Assembly (NCBI GenBank): GCA_030848705.1 | Contig: CM061238.1 | Location: forward strand, 47,531,133-47,595,132 | Direction of reading: 5' to 3' | DNA length: 64,000 nucleotides | Source of the DNA: Heracleum sosnowskyi | Lineage: Eukaryota > Streptophyta > Magnoliopsida > Apiales > Apiaceae | Part shown: in pieces, positions 1 through 10,500 of the stretch | How the letters are laid out: each line of letters opens with the position of its first letter | Numbering within the stretch: position 1 is the first letter of the stretch | Program-made: the position numbers and the translations under genes | Notes under the pieces: generated by a model | What the model was told of the DNA's origin: nothing | What the model saw: only the letters and a program-made list of their open reading frames with translations | Database searches by the model: none

Positions 1-2136
1 CTGTAGCTAAGAACGGTCTTCCCAAGATAATAGGAATCTTCTTATCTTCCTCAAAGTCCAGAATAACAAAATCAGCAGGAAAAATGAGCTTATCCACTCT
101 AACCAAAACATCCTCTACTATACCCCTTGGATATGTGATCGAACGATCAGCCAGATGTAAGGACATAGTAGTAGGTTTAGGCTCCGGCAGCCCAAGTTGC
201 ATGAAGACAGACAACGGCATCAAATTTATGCTAGCTCCCAAGTCACACAAGCACTTGTTGAAAGATAGATTGCCGATTGTGCACGGAATGGTGAAACTCC
301 CTGGATCCTTCAGTTTTGGAGGCAACTTCTGCTGCAGAATGGCACTACACTCTTCAGTTAGAGCAACTGTTTCCAAGTCCTCAAGCTTCACTTTCTTTGA
401 GAGAATACCCTTCATGAACTTTGCGTAACTCGGCATCTGCTCAAGAGCTTCCACAAAGGGTATATTAATATGCAGCTTCTTAAAAATCTCTAAGAACTTG
501 GCAAACTGTGTATCCAATTTCTGTTTCTGAAGTCTTCTAGGGAATGGAGGAGGTGGATAGATTGCTTTTTCCTCTGGAATATGCTTTGGAATGGATTCCC
601 TAGTTGATTTGGGATGTTGTTCCCACTTGTCTTCCACCGGACCCTCATTTCCAACTATTTTTGGATTTTCTGGCAGAAGTAGTGGCGCGGGCGCCCCACT
701 AGTGGCGCGGGCGCGCCACTCCCCCTGTCCATTTTCTTCAGATTTTTCAGTTTGCTCCAATTCTGAGTTTTGGTCCCTTGTAACCTTGCCAGACCTCAAT
801 GTAACTGCTTTCACATGTTCCTTGGCCTCCCGTTTCCCTGGATTAGCTTCTGTATCACTCGGGAGAGTTCCCTGTGGTCGGCTCAACAAGGCACTAGCTA
901 TTTGTCCAATCTGGGTTTCCAAAGTCTTGAGAGAAGCCGCCTGGCTCTTACACATCAGCCTCAATTCTTCCAATTCTGATTTTTCATTAGAAGATTGACC
1001 ATGGTGGCCTGGAGGTTGTTGATGAAACCCTGGTGGTGGTTGATAAGGTTGCCTTGGAGCATACTGCTGCTGATATCCAGAAGAATTGAATGGCCTTGCT
1101 CCAAACTGCTGACCTTGATACTGCTGTTGACCACCCTGATTGTTACTCCAGCTGAAATTCGGGTGGTTCCTGTTATTTGGATGATAAGCATTAGGAACCG
1201 GCTGCTGCGGCCTCTGAAAATTACTCACAAACTGTGCTGATTCACTGGAAATAGCACACTGATTCGTGTCATGAGCACCTGCACAAAGCTCGCAAACACT
1301 AGCCACCTGTTGAACTCCATAGTTAGTCAGAGAATCAAGCTTCATAGACAAAGCCTTTAACTGTGCTGCTATTGCCGTAGCTGCATCCACTTCCAGAATT
1401 CCTGCTACCTTGCCTTGTGATAACCTCTGAGTTGGATTCTGGTATTCATTAGCAGCCATCATCTCAATAAGTTCATAAGCTTCATCGTAGCTTTTAGCCC
1501 ACAAAGCTCCACCTGATGCTGCATCTAACATTGGTCGAGATTGACCTCCCAAACCATTATAAAAGCAATTGATCACCATCCAGTCGGGCAATCCATGATG
1601 TGGACATCTCCTAAGCATCTCCTTGTAACGCTCCCAAGCTTCACATAAAGTTTCTCCAGAATGTTGAGCAAACTGAGTAAGAGCATTCCTGATTGCAGCT
1701 GTTTTAGCCATGGGGAAGAATTTAGTGAGAAATTTCTGAGCAAGATCCTCCCATGTAGTAATAGAACCTGCTGGTAGCGAGTGCAACCAGCCCTTAGCCT
1801 TATCCCTCAGAGAAAACGGGAAAAGTCTCAGCTTCACAGCATCTTCTGACACTCCGTTGAATTTGAAGGTGTCGCAGATCTCAATGAAATCCCTAATATG
1901 CATATTAGGATCTTCCGTTGGAGCACCCCCAAACTGAACTGAATTCTGCACCATCTGAATCGTGCCAGGCTTGATTTCAAAAGTATTAGCTGCAATAGCC
2001 GGCCTGACAATGCTAGATTGTCATTGATCTTTGGCTGAGAATAGTCCTTCAAAGCCTTCGTTTCTGGTGCTAATTGATCTCCCATAACTAGACTTGATTC
2101 AAATTCTTCTTTCCGAGATTGAGAACGTGTTCGCAT
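1..2136 (-). pseudogene. gag-pro: Athila gag-protease polyprotein, N-terminal part, frameshifted
   Basis: ATG at 2136 opens a gag beginning MRTRSQSRKEEFESS. Reading continues to about 2003, where one base is missing. The downstream frame (SGR|PAIAANTFEI) then stays open from about 2002 to position 1, so the protein runs off the window. Recognisable parts are a retrotransposon gag core (DPNMHIRDFIEICDTFKF, about 1900; WLHSLPAGSITTWEDLAQKF, about 1760), a Q/G/P-rich region (about 1000-1200), and an aspartic protease near 230-180 with CDLGASINLMPLSVF, the active-site D-x-G equivalent, followed by ILGRPFLAT at the left edge. Gag would form the capsid-like particle and the protease would cut the polyprotein. 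Only the frameshift was seen as damage. It could be a sequencing error, since the rest is open. Lineage by recognition: Athila. Confidence 0.85.
681..720 (-). repeat. GC-rich repeat inside gag, also present in the LTR
   Basis: Two tandem copies of a GC-rich palindromic block (GTGGCGCGGGCGCCCCACTA type) lie in frame in gag, encoding Arg/Ala/Pro-rich sequence (WRARATSGAPAPL). Closely related blocks occur in the same orientation in the LTR at 3383-3453. The block stands out against the AT-rich surroundings. Confidence 0.8.
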
Positions 2137-2258
2137 ACACGCTCGCTAGAATACCTGAAACTCACCAAACAAAGTAAAATTGATGAAAGAATAATCCGAG
2201 TCAGTGAACTTTAACGACCACTGATGACAAGCACATAAACTATATAAATAACACCGAG
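2137..2258 (-). other. Athila 5' leader between primer site and gag ATG
   Basis: About 120 AT-rich bases separate the primer binding site from the gag ATG. No other feature was seen. It is the untranslated leader by position. Confidence 0.6.
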
Positions 2259-2276
2259 TCCCCGGCAGCGGCGCCA
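2259..2276 (-). promoter_or_regulatory. Primer binding site, tRNA-Asp type
   Basis: On the minus strand the sequence is TGGCGCCGCTGCCGGGGA, six bases inside the LTR end. It is complementary to the 3' end of a plant tRNA-Asp with one apparent mismatch (GCTGCC where Athila elements usually have GTTGCC). This is the expected start of minus-strand DNA synthesis and supports the Athila assignment. Confidence 0.85.
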
Positions 2277-2282
2277 AAAACT

Positions 2283-3697
2283 TGTTCGCACAAAAACACG
2301 CAAGCGCACGTGGTCAGAAGTAGTATATAGATAAATCAAGTTCGTTCCCACAAGGACTGGTTTAGGTTGCTATAGTCATGCACTTATGCACCAATGTATG
2401 GTTATTACTCACTGCTAAGATAAGTATCAAAATTTGTTTTGTTTAACTAATTAACTAGCACTTAACAAGATTATATTAACTAAAGAGAATAACTTGTGAA
2501 TTACTAATATGAATAAAACATGGGATTCCAACATCATTACTTACTTCATCTAGAGTCTTTTGTTCTTAATCTCTGCATATGACGGTTGTGACAACTAATC
2601 AGATAACACGAAACTAGTATACGCTACCTTTCAGTATACGTATACCCTACCACTTAAACATCCACAATAAAGATAGAAGTTAAATGGACACCAAATATGC
2701 TTAGTCCCTATATGTCTATAGAGATTAAAAACATAGTGGGTTAATGAGCAAGTTATCTATTCAGATTACATAAGGTAGATGAAATGGTTAAAATCATCCA
2801 CGAATCATGCATGACAATTATACATGAACTTATGCTAGCATGGGTAGTTCTAAATCTCTAAATCCACTTTCGCAATCAATAGAGATTAACAATCAATCAT
2901 GAATGTTAGCTACGCATCCACAACGAATAAGCACAACCATGATAGGAAATCAATTAGCCATCACACACAGAATATATAAAAACAATTAACTACTAAACTC
3001 CATAAGAAACTCCGTTAGAATCCCACGATAACGATTAGTTCATGAATGAACCGTTCATCATCGCGGGTTCTAATGAAAACATGATATTAAAAATAAGTCT
3101 TGAATTGAAAATCAAAAACCAATAGTAACAATAGTCATAAGGTTTAGAAAACAACGTAAGAGAATCCAAGTATGCCTAATTTAGAAGAATACAAAGATGA
3201 AATTAAGCTAGGTCTTCTAGGGTTTGGCCTCCTCTTGTTCTCCTTGATAATTCCTCGATAGATATGATATATTAGGGTTCTCCCCTTATAAAACGTCCAC
3301 AAATATTGATCCATGCCTCAGGGTTGACCAGTCAATGCCCTAACATCAAAATTAGAACAAAACAGAATTTGGGACAGAGAGGGTGGCGCGGCCGCCCCAC
3401 TAGTGGCGCGGTGAGTGGCGCGGCCGCCCCACTAGTGGCGCGGCCGCCCCACTTGGCCTGACAGAAAATTTTCCTTTAATGCTCTCCAAAGCGCAAAGCC
3501 TCCAACCCTCAAATCTTGCATGCCCTTTCCAACATAACACCACACCATCAATTACATCCATGCACCACCATCGTGCTACCAATGATCATTCCTGCATAAA
3601 CACTCAAAAACATATCAAAACACCTAAAACTTGAGTTCTTGCAATCAGTTTAAGCCGGTTTCTAAGCGTTCTAAGTAGACAGGAAATCCACTTATCA
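2283..3697 (-). repeat. Athila 5' LTR, about 1.4 kb
   Basis: On the minus strand the LTR starts TGATAAGTGGATTTCC at 3697 and ends ...GCGAACA at 2283, just before the primer site. The TG...CA ends and the TGATAAGTG start are typical of Athila LTRs. A TATA-like TTTTATAAGG on the minus strand lies near 3285-3295. There is no credible ORF. A GC-rich repeat block sits at 3383-3453. Confidence 0.8.
3383..3453 (-). repeat. GC-rich palindromic repeat block in Athila LTR
   Basis: Three related copies of a GTGGCGCGGCCGCCCCACTA-type unit, one broken by GTGAGTGGCG, stand in AT-rich sequence. The units contain GCGGCCGC palindromes and can pair with each other. Related to the in-frame block in gag at 681-720. 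Confidence 0.8.
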
Positions 3698-3719
3698 ACT
3701 GTCAATCCATTTGTGAGTG

Positions 3720-4456
3720 CAGGCAAATCAGGTTAATCGATTTATATGCTTTCTTGGTCTTTACTACTGAAGACATATGATCGAAGAAAGAACTTGCCAT
3801 CAAATGTGATTGAGAAAGCTGTTCCATCAATAATCTTTGGAGATGACAGCAAAGGTTTTCATCATGGGACATGGCTACGTTGGAAATGGAATGTCATCAT
3901 GTTTACAATAATTGGTATCATTGATAACAACTAATAATTGGAGTCAAGGATAACAATTAGAAGCAACTCTCTTGCTGAAGATTCAAAGCACAAATCTTTT
4001 TATTCAATGAAGGAGCAGTGTTTTATCTCAAGCAGGAAGGTTGAGAAGCTCTCACCCTTGCATGACAATACAAGGAACTCTTTTCTAAAGATGGTATTGG
4101 TGAGAGGACTGCCTCATCTGGGATTCAAGCTAGATGAAATATATGAGGCATGTCATTAAGGGAAGTCAAAGAAACATCACAGAAAAGCTATAATGTGAGA
4201 AGCATTACTGAGCCGCTTCAGATGATACGTATGGAACTCTACGAACTAGTTAATGTCTTATCTACAACAAAGTAAAGATATACTTCAGTGATGATTGATG
4301 ACTACTCTTAATACAAACTGGTGTTGTTCGTTCAATCTGAAGGACAGGACATCACAGATGAGATTAATCACATTTCCATGATACCCTGAATTGGCCAATA
4401 GAAGCAAACTCTGAATTTCTTTCAGGGGTTTGGAGGAAATTGTTTTACAGGTAAGC
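3720..4456 (+). pseudogene. pol: copia-2 protease-integrase remnant
   Basis: Translated fragments in shifting frames match copia-1 pol in this same window: RFICFLGLYY with RHM against the CSRHMTG protease region, FGDDSKGFHHG against FGDNSKGITKG, LVRGLPHLGF against LVRGLPQMEF (GAG-pre-integrase zone), YEACH then GKSKK, and ITEPLQM. Many stops and frameshifts are present. A large internal deletion removes most of the integrase catalytic core: sequence matching the first core strand near 4300 passes straight to FQGFGGNCF (about 4425), which corresponds to FHVFGAKCF of copia-1. The last bases (TAAGC, 4452-4456) are the target duplication of solo LTR A. Non-functional. Confidence 0.8.
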
Positions 4457-4735
4457 TGTAACAGCCCCAGATTCGGGGTCAGGAATCTGGTCGTTACGGT
4501 CATCATTCCATACATCATGCTTGACTTGAATCAATATAAAACAACATGCTATGACCCCACCATCTATCTCACACACACACAAGTTATAGTCCCAGAGATG
4601 AACTTGAAATAAGTACTGCTAACAGGGTCCTTAAACATATCATAAGTGATTACAAGCCCAAATATAATTTACAAGTTTAAGTTTGCTGCCACTTCTTACG
4701 TTATGTCATACATATAATTAAAAGCTGAATCTGAA

Positions 4736-4948
4736 CTACCAGTCTATATCACTAGTAGGCTCTACCTCAGCTATGGCGGCTGTAGTATCAGGGGAGAGTC
4801 CTCTGGGTACCCGCGCCCTCTTGCGCATGGTGGTTTCGGTACGTGCCATCTGGTTTATCTGTTGTTGTGATATAAATAAACAAGCAAGGGTGAGCAACAA
4901 GGCCCACCAAAATAATACTGAACTGATAAACAATATATACAAATCCAA
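4736..4948 (-). other. Small ORF in LTR A after a splice-acceptor-like site
   Basis: On the minus strand an AT-rich run ending in CAACAACAG at about 4859 is followed by an ATG opening MARTETTMRKRARVPRG and ending ..TSDIDW. A 5' extension gives a 70-residue ORF. LTR D has a comparable MARKR start after the corresponding AG, but C and B do not keep it. I do not recognise the product. It is probably a chance ORF and coding status is doubtful. Confidence 0.25.
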
Positions 4949-5279
4949 GTATTATCTTTCGTATTAAACTTTTATCTTATATCATATTCCGGAAATAATG
5001 TCAAGGCAAAATATTTCCAATCCACTTTCTAAACTTGAATAAACTCGAATAACTTGAATAAACTTTTCTTTTCTGGAAACTTTCTTAAAACATGTTCTTT
5101 CTCTGATAACTTGCATAAAACATTTTCTTCCATGGATGATGAACTGTAGTCGGAGATTCTAGGCGACAGGAATACCCCTACGATGATCAGTCGTAAGGCG
5201 AATTCCCCATGATCTTTTTCTATGTAGAAGGGAAGAATAGACAGTCTCTAACTGACCTACCTCCCCGCCAATCGGTTGT

Positions 5280-5450
5280 AGGTGGGAAGAACAGACCCGT
5301 TCATAGTCCGTCGGCCTGTTACATCCTCTGGGTGGGAAAACAAACCCGTTCATAGTCCGTCGGTCTGTCACCCTCCTCATACCCTACGGTCGGGCACATA
5401 CTTATAATCCAAGGGAAGAACAGACCCGTTCATAGTCCGTCGGTCTACGC
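5280..5450 (-). repeat. Degenerate tandem repeats in LTR A
   Basis: Three copies of a block containing ACCCGTTCATAGTCCGTCGG start near 5296, 5346 and 5421, with spacings of roughly 50 and 75 bases. ORFs over this stretch are repeat translations, not genes. Confidence 0.75.
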
Positions 5451-8121
5451 GTAATTCCCTCGGGGACAGGCGCCACCCAGTCCCTTACATATTCTCCGAG
5501 TTCAAGAAAATCCATAATTCTGAAACATAAAGTTCCTTTCCCTTTTTCCCCAAGTATACGACTCCACAAAGTAGTCATATCTGGTTGGAAAGGAAAATTC
5601 ACCCATATTTCCCAAGCTGATGCTTGTTCATGGATACAACTTATTCCATTGGTCTTACTCCTCGAGTCTTGAGGAAGTAATCAAAACCATTTTGATGGTA
5701 GCATACAAAGCTGTTAAATGAATAGTTTCAAAAAGATTTAGGACCGGGCAGTCCATTTGAAACAAACATTAAAACTTGAGAAAGGTCCCATGAGTCTTTG
5801 TAGTTTGAGCGAACATTTAAGTCTTTCCGAATATAGACTTAAAAGGAAAATAGATTTGGGGACCTTCTCTAACTATATCTATAATTGTCTGAATAAAACT
5901 TTATTAGTTATCTAGGGTTAAAGAATAGTTTTCACAAAATACTTCCCTAAGAAGTAGGGCTTTAAATAATTAATGAAAACTATATTTAATAAAGAATATT
6001 TATTTAGAAGTAATTCCCAAATACTTTCTTAAGAAAATAAGGGATAATAGTATAAGAATATAACCCTAGATAACAACTAATACCATTCCCGGTCCGTAGA
6101 ATAAATACAGAGTATATACCCTCTACTGAGGGATTCTTCTTAACATATTGAATATTTCCACAACCATAACTTGTAATTCCAGCTTAGGCTTAACATCATA
6201 AATATCATTTCGAAATCATAAACACATAGCATATATCACAAAACCTTTTTATTTATCACAACAACAGTTTATAGAGGCATAGGTTTGAAAACTTGCCTGA
6301 TCTCTGGGTCTGCGAGTGGTGTCTTGCAGTGGTCCGGCGATCTATCAACAATAAGAATACCTTTCATCAATAACTTATGCTTAGGAATTAAACAACGACT
6401 ATTCTCAAATTTAAACACCACACCCATGCAACCATATATTCATAACCCCTTGCAATCTCTACTATCATCTTATAATTAGGCACTTGTTTGCTATCAAGGG
6501 ACATCATTCCAACTTGTCCTTGGTCTGACTTGAGTCTATAGGTGTTCTAGAGCTAACCTCTTATGATCCATTTCAAGATTTTCAACTCGTTCTCAGGGTT
6601 TTTCTAAAGTGGTATTCAAGTGCTTGCTTTAAGGGGTTTCTCGCATTTAACCTTACTTCAAACATTTTTATAAAATCGGAAAACGATCCTTTTTACACAA
6701 GGTCTTCTCCCACTCTTTCCTTACTGTCTCTAATATTTTATTATCAAAATTAACCCCTGCTATAACCGGGTTAAGAGAGCTCAATTTCAGTTGCGAACTT
6801 TTCTTCTCGTTTTAGAACCACTTTTACTAATTTGACCATATCTCCTAAACCGTAAGTCGAATAGTTTCGATTTTCGTGCCAAAACGATCTACGTTCAAAT
6901 ATCTATAAGTACAAGTCATATACTCATCAAGGTCAGAGACTTATTCCGACTGGTAAGCTCTGTTTTCAAGGGTTTTAGAAATTTCGACATTACGACGGCT
7001 ATAAATCGGATAATCCCAAATTTCAAACCATCTAAATTGCTCATCAATCACTCCAATCAACATATACATCTGATTCAACCAAGAACTGAGGCCAAGCAAT
7101 GCCTTTACGTTCTTAATACTCAATATTACTTGTAACAAAGCTCAAACATAGCTACTAATGTCAACTAAGGCTATAAACATGCATCAACATCATTAATCAT
7201 CCATAAACTTCACACTACTTCAAGGGTTTCAAGATTTATACCTTCTTTGGAGTTTATATAAGCCTAATAATCCTTGTATGATCCTTGTATGGTCCTAAGA
7301 TAGCTTGAATCCACAAAAGAAATCATGAAAACAAGGTTAGCTTTCGGAGTTACTATTCATCCAGTGAAAGAACTGCAAACACGAAGGTCTTACCCTGCTT
7401 AAATGGGAAACACTTGTGAAATGGAAGTTGTAGCTTATCTCAAGACCTTTCCAAAAAGCTAAAGAACGCAAGATTTGAGTAAGCAACGAAGGAGATATGG
7501 CTGCTACAGTTTGGCCGAGCTTCACTTCCAAAATGCTTTCCTTTTTCTTTTGATTTTCTTTTCTTTCTTCTTTTGTTTAATTACTCTTGATATTTATCCA
7601 ATGTGGTGAGTCATCACCTCTGGTCTCTTCTTGTCTTGACACTTGGCAAGCATGCATTGGCTTGGGATAAAGTAGCTTTTCTTGTTCGTTTAATTTCGTA
7701 GAACGTTCGCAGGGTTTCTCGAGGGTTCTATCGAGGTATTTTACCGAAATCGTTCTCGATACTTCTAATTCTTTTAGTAAATCCATATCTACGGAATTAA
7801 TAATTTAAATCCTTAAATATCCTCAAATAATAATTATTTGGTCCGTTTTTGGTGAAACTTCGGAGAAAATGAAAAATGCTATTTTTCCGATTCTGACAGC
7901 TTCTGCATTCTTTTATTTCCATCGTAGATCACTAATGCGACTTTGAAAGTTTATTATATCGTCCCGCATATAGTGTGGTCTGAAAACTTTTAAATGACAA
8001 GTTACTATTCATCAGTGGTGTTTCTACAATCCTTTGGATCAAAATCCGTTCCAATATTCCTGGTTTATTTCCTCTTTACTCTTTGCACTTAGAAAACGTT
8101 CTAGTGCTTTCTTGGGCATAC

Positions 8122-8126
8122 GCTAT
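8122..8126. repeat. Target site duplication of Tat-1 (left copy)
   Basis: GCTAT precedes the TGATATGGGC start of the 5' LTR. The identical pentamer follows the 3' LTR at 23254-23258. Confidence 0.95.
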
Positions 8127-8643
8127 TGATATGGGCTAAAAATAACCCTAAAAATATAATTAATGACATATTAATTAGACCCGAATTGCTCCAAGAACAC
8201 GGCCCAATATTCAAGGCCCGAAACCCTGATTATTCATTAATTTCGTAATTAATGAATATGGAAAATATACATCTCATGAAAAGAGTCCAAAATATGGTAA
8301 ATTTGTCAAAGAAGGATCCAGAATCCCAATTAATGAGTCATAGCCTTTATCAACAAGGAAAAGACTTGCCCGCCAAGTAATACAATCCTTATCAGTTATC
8401 AATAAGAAGACTTATCCGTTAAGTCTCCTAAACATACCATAAATACGAGGCTCCAGACGCCTATATAAAGGACTTGATCCTACAATCAGAACTACGTTTT
8501 TGGCTTGATTCTCAATTACGGATTGAGATACGTAGGCATCTTGTGAGGACCGATTTAGTCTCGAAACACAAGTGCAGCCATTAAAGCTCGAAGCTCTCCA
8601 ACCCTAGCATTAAATTCGCAAGCTCGGTTTTTATTCCACAACA
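8127..8643 (+). repeat. Tat-1 5' LTR (517 bp)
   Basis: Starts TGATATGGGCTAAAAATAAC and ends TTTTTATTCCACAACA. A TATA box (TATATAAA) lies at 8462-8469. LTR of Tat-2 (43446-43945, minus) has the same end signatures, so the two are related families. Confidence 0.95.
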
Positions 8644-8645
8644 TT

Positions 8646-8663
8646 TGGCGCCGTCTGTGGGAA
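8646..8663 (+). promoter_or_regulatory. Tat-1 primer binding site
   Basis: TGGCGCCGTCTGTGGGAA lies two bases after the LTR end. It has the TGGCGCC start common to Ty3/gypsy primer sites. I do not assign the tRNA with confidence. Confidence 0.85.
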
Positions 8664-8675
8664 ACAACATCAACC

Positions 8676-9685
8676 ATGGCAAACACGCGAAGAACAACTC
8701 GAGCTTCTGAAGAACTTCCTATCACCTCCGGGGCTGATACTCATGGAAGTCAACCACCGCCGACTACTGGCATTGAAGGGGCGAATATCCCCACCAACAC
8801 TCAAGGACCAGAAGTCCCGACATCGGTTGAAGGGACGAATCCCCTGCAGATGGTCATTCATGGATCTAATCCACAAGAGACCATTCACCAGCAACCGATC
8901 ACAACCTCCCCGCTGCTCATGAGCGCACCTCGTAGCCTTCAACTCCACACTACTGATCTCCCCCAGTATGCTACTCAAACTCTGGGCATGCCAACCTACG
9001 GTATGCCTCCTCGACCCCCGGTGGGCGGCAGTGGGACTAATCCCATCTATCATGAAGCCTATGTGCCCCCTTACATTCAAGGTCTGGGACCCCAAAATCG
9101 ACAAACTAGAGAAACCCCTTTCCTAGACTATTCTGGTCCCTATACCGAGGATGAAAATTACTCAACAAGAGATGAGAGGGATGTTGCCCCAAGAAGAAGA
9201 CGTTCTTCTCAAACCAATAGAGAACGACCCCAAACTACAAGGGAGAAACTAGCGGCCCATGAAGCCGAGACTGCAAGGCTCAAGAAGCTACTGGCTGAAG
9301 AAGAAGCCGCAAGGACACAAAACCAAGGAACGGGAGGAGTCCCGATAATCAATTTGGATCCACCGTCAAGGAGAACCAAGAGGGCTGAAGCCCCAAGGGG
9401 TGATCCTACTGTTTTGTTGCCCCTAGGAGATCCTGATGATCCTACACCACCCTTCACTCAAGAGATAATGAAGGCCACTATATCCAGAAAGTTTAAAATG
9501 CCAACCATCAAAGCTTATGATGGAACGGGAGATCCCGCAAATCATGTAAGAACCTTCTCAAATGCACTACTGTTGCAGCCTGCCAATAACGCTGTAAAGT
9601 GTAGGGCGTTTCCATAAACCCTGGCGGGCATGGCTCAACGTTGGTATAGTCGCCTTCTGCCCAATTCTATTGGATCCTTCAAAGA
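8676..9685 (+). pseudogene. gag: Tat-1 gag, N-terminal part (premature stop, then CACTA insertion)
   Basis: ATG at 8676 opens MANTRRTTRASEELP. The first 200 residues are Pro/Gly/Thr-rich, then a charged coiled-coil-like stretch (ARLKKLLAEEEAARTQ, about residues 190-215) leads into the gag core (FKMPTIKAYDGTGDPANHV). The frame meets TAA at 9615-9617 inside the core (KCRAFP*TLAGMAQRWYSRL). Downstream sequence stays homologous in the same frame, so this is a nonsense mutation. CACTA enters at 9686, and the frame resumes after it at 19049 if one AGA copy is removed. Gag normally packages the RNA; this copy cannot make the full protein. Confidence 0.88.
9683..9685. repeat. Target site duplication of CACTA (left copy)
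   Basis: AGA at 9683-9685 matches AGA at 19046-19048. Three-base duplications are the rule for CACTA elements. Confidence 0.9.
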
Positions 9686-10215
9686 CACTACGCCATAAGT
9701 GGGCTACAGCAACACCTGAAAAAGTGTGGTTATAGCCCAAAAAACTGTTGGTAAAAGGAAAAAAATAGGCTATGGTCACACTTTGACCAAATTTGAGGGT
9801 GTTACAAAAAGGGCCGCTACCATAGGGGTCTACGCCAACACTTTTGTAGTTTTTGGTAACACGGGAGAAATGTGTAGGCGTAGACCCCTACGCCAACACT
9901 TTTTATTTCTGTGGCTACATATTATTAGTTGTTGCTATAGATCTATACCAACACATTTATCTTTGTAGTAACACTACTAATAGTATTGCTATAGACCTAT
10001 GCCAACACAGTTGCAGTACTATTGTAACACCAAATTATGAAACACTTAGATGTTTTTACCAACACCCTTACCACTATGCCTACACTTTTTCTTGAACATT
10101 TTTAGATTTTGTGCCAACACTTTGCTATACTTTTGCCAACACATAAAGACTAAATAATTTGGAGTTAATGGTTACACTTTGCATGCTTTTTACCAACACT
10201 TTAAATAAAGAATAG
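9686..10215. repeat. Left CACTA terminus: inverted repeat and subterminal repeats
   Basis: After the 19-bp inverted repeat come about ten copies of a short motif around CCAACACTTT, often preceded by TAGAC-CTATG or CTACG (for example near 9834, 9892, 9950, 10001, 10057, 10113, 10135 and 10192). Such subterminal arrays bind TNPA-type proteins in En/Spm. The 10215-10500 interval is AT-rich with no feature seen. Confidence 0.8.
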
Positions 10216-10500
10216 CAACATGTGACATTGAAATATAGAACTTCCCATTCAAAATATTACCAAACAATCCAATACCTAAATAGGCTGTCCAGAAGCCATT
10301 TCAATACATTAAAACCATCCAAAATAACAACAAATCCACAAACCATTCCAATCATCCATCTACTACATAAACCATACCAACATTGAAAAGTTAAGTACAT
10401 ATAACTACTGTTTTTACTTAGCATAGCATAAAATGATCTGATCAGTCAGTATTGACATCATTGTCATCTTCATAAGACACTTCGGCAGATTTTTCAGAGT

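Larger units (their letters stand above)
1..3697 (-). mobile_element. Athila-type Ty3/gypsy retrotransposon, 5' part (truncated by window edge)
   Basis: Read on the minus strand, the order is LTR (3697-2283), primer binding site (2276-2259), gag start (2136) and protease (about position 60), then the window edge. Pol and the 3' LTR would lie to the left. The primer site and gag sequence fit the Athila lineage. The element interrupts the protease-integrase region of copia-2, whose sequence continues at about 3720. The first five bases after the LTR (ACTGT, 3698-3702) are the expected target duplication, but the partner copy is outside the window. Confidence 0.85.

Noticed and set aside
591..1240. 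Plus-strand ORFs over the Athila gag
   Set aside because: They are reverse-strand shadows; the minus-strand frame carries recognisable gag motifs and runs open to the window edge.
2259..2276. tRNA-Asp-like 3' end on the plus strand
   Set aside because: Only 18 bases, at LTR/internal junction; it is the primer binding site, with no tRNA body.
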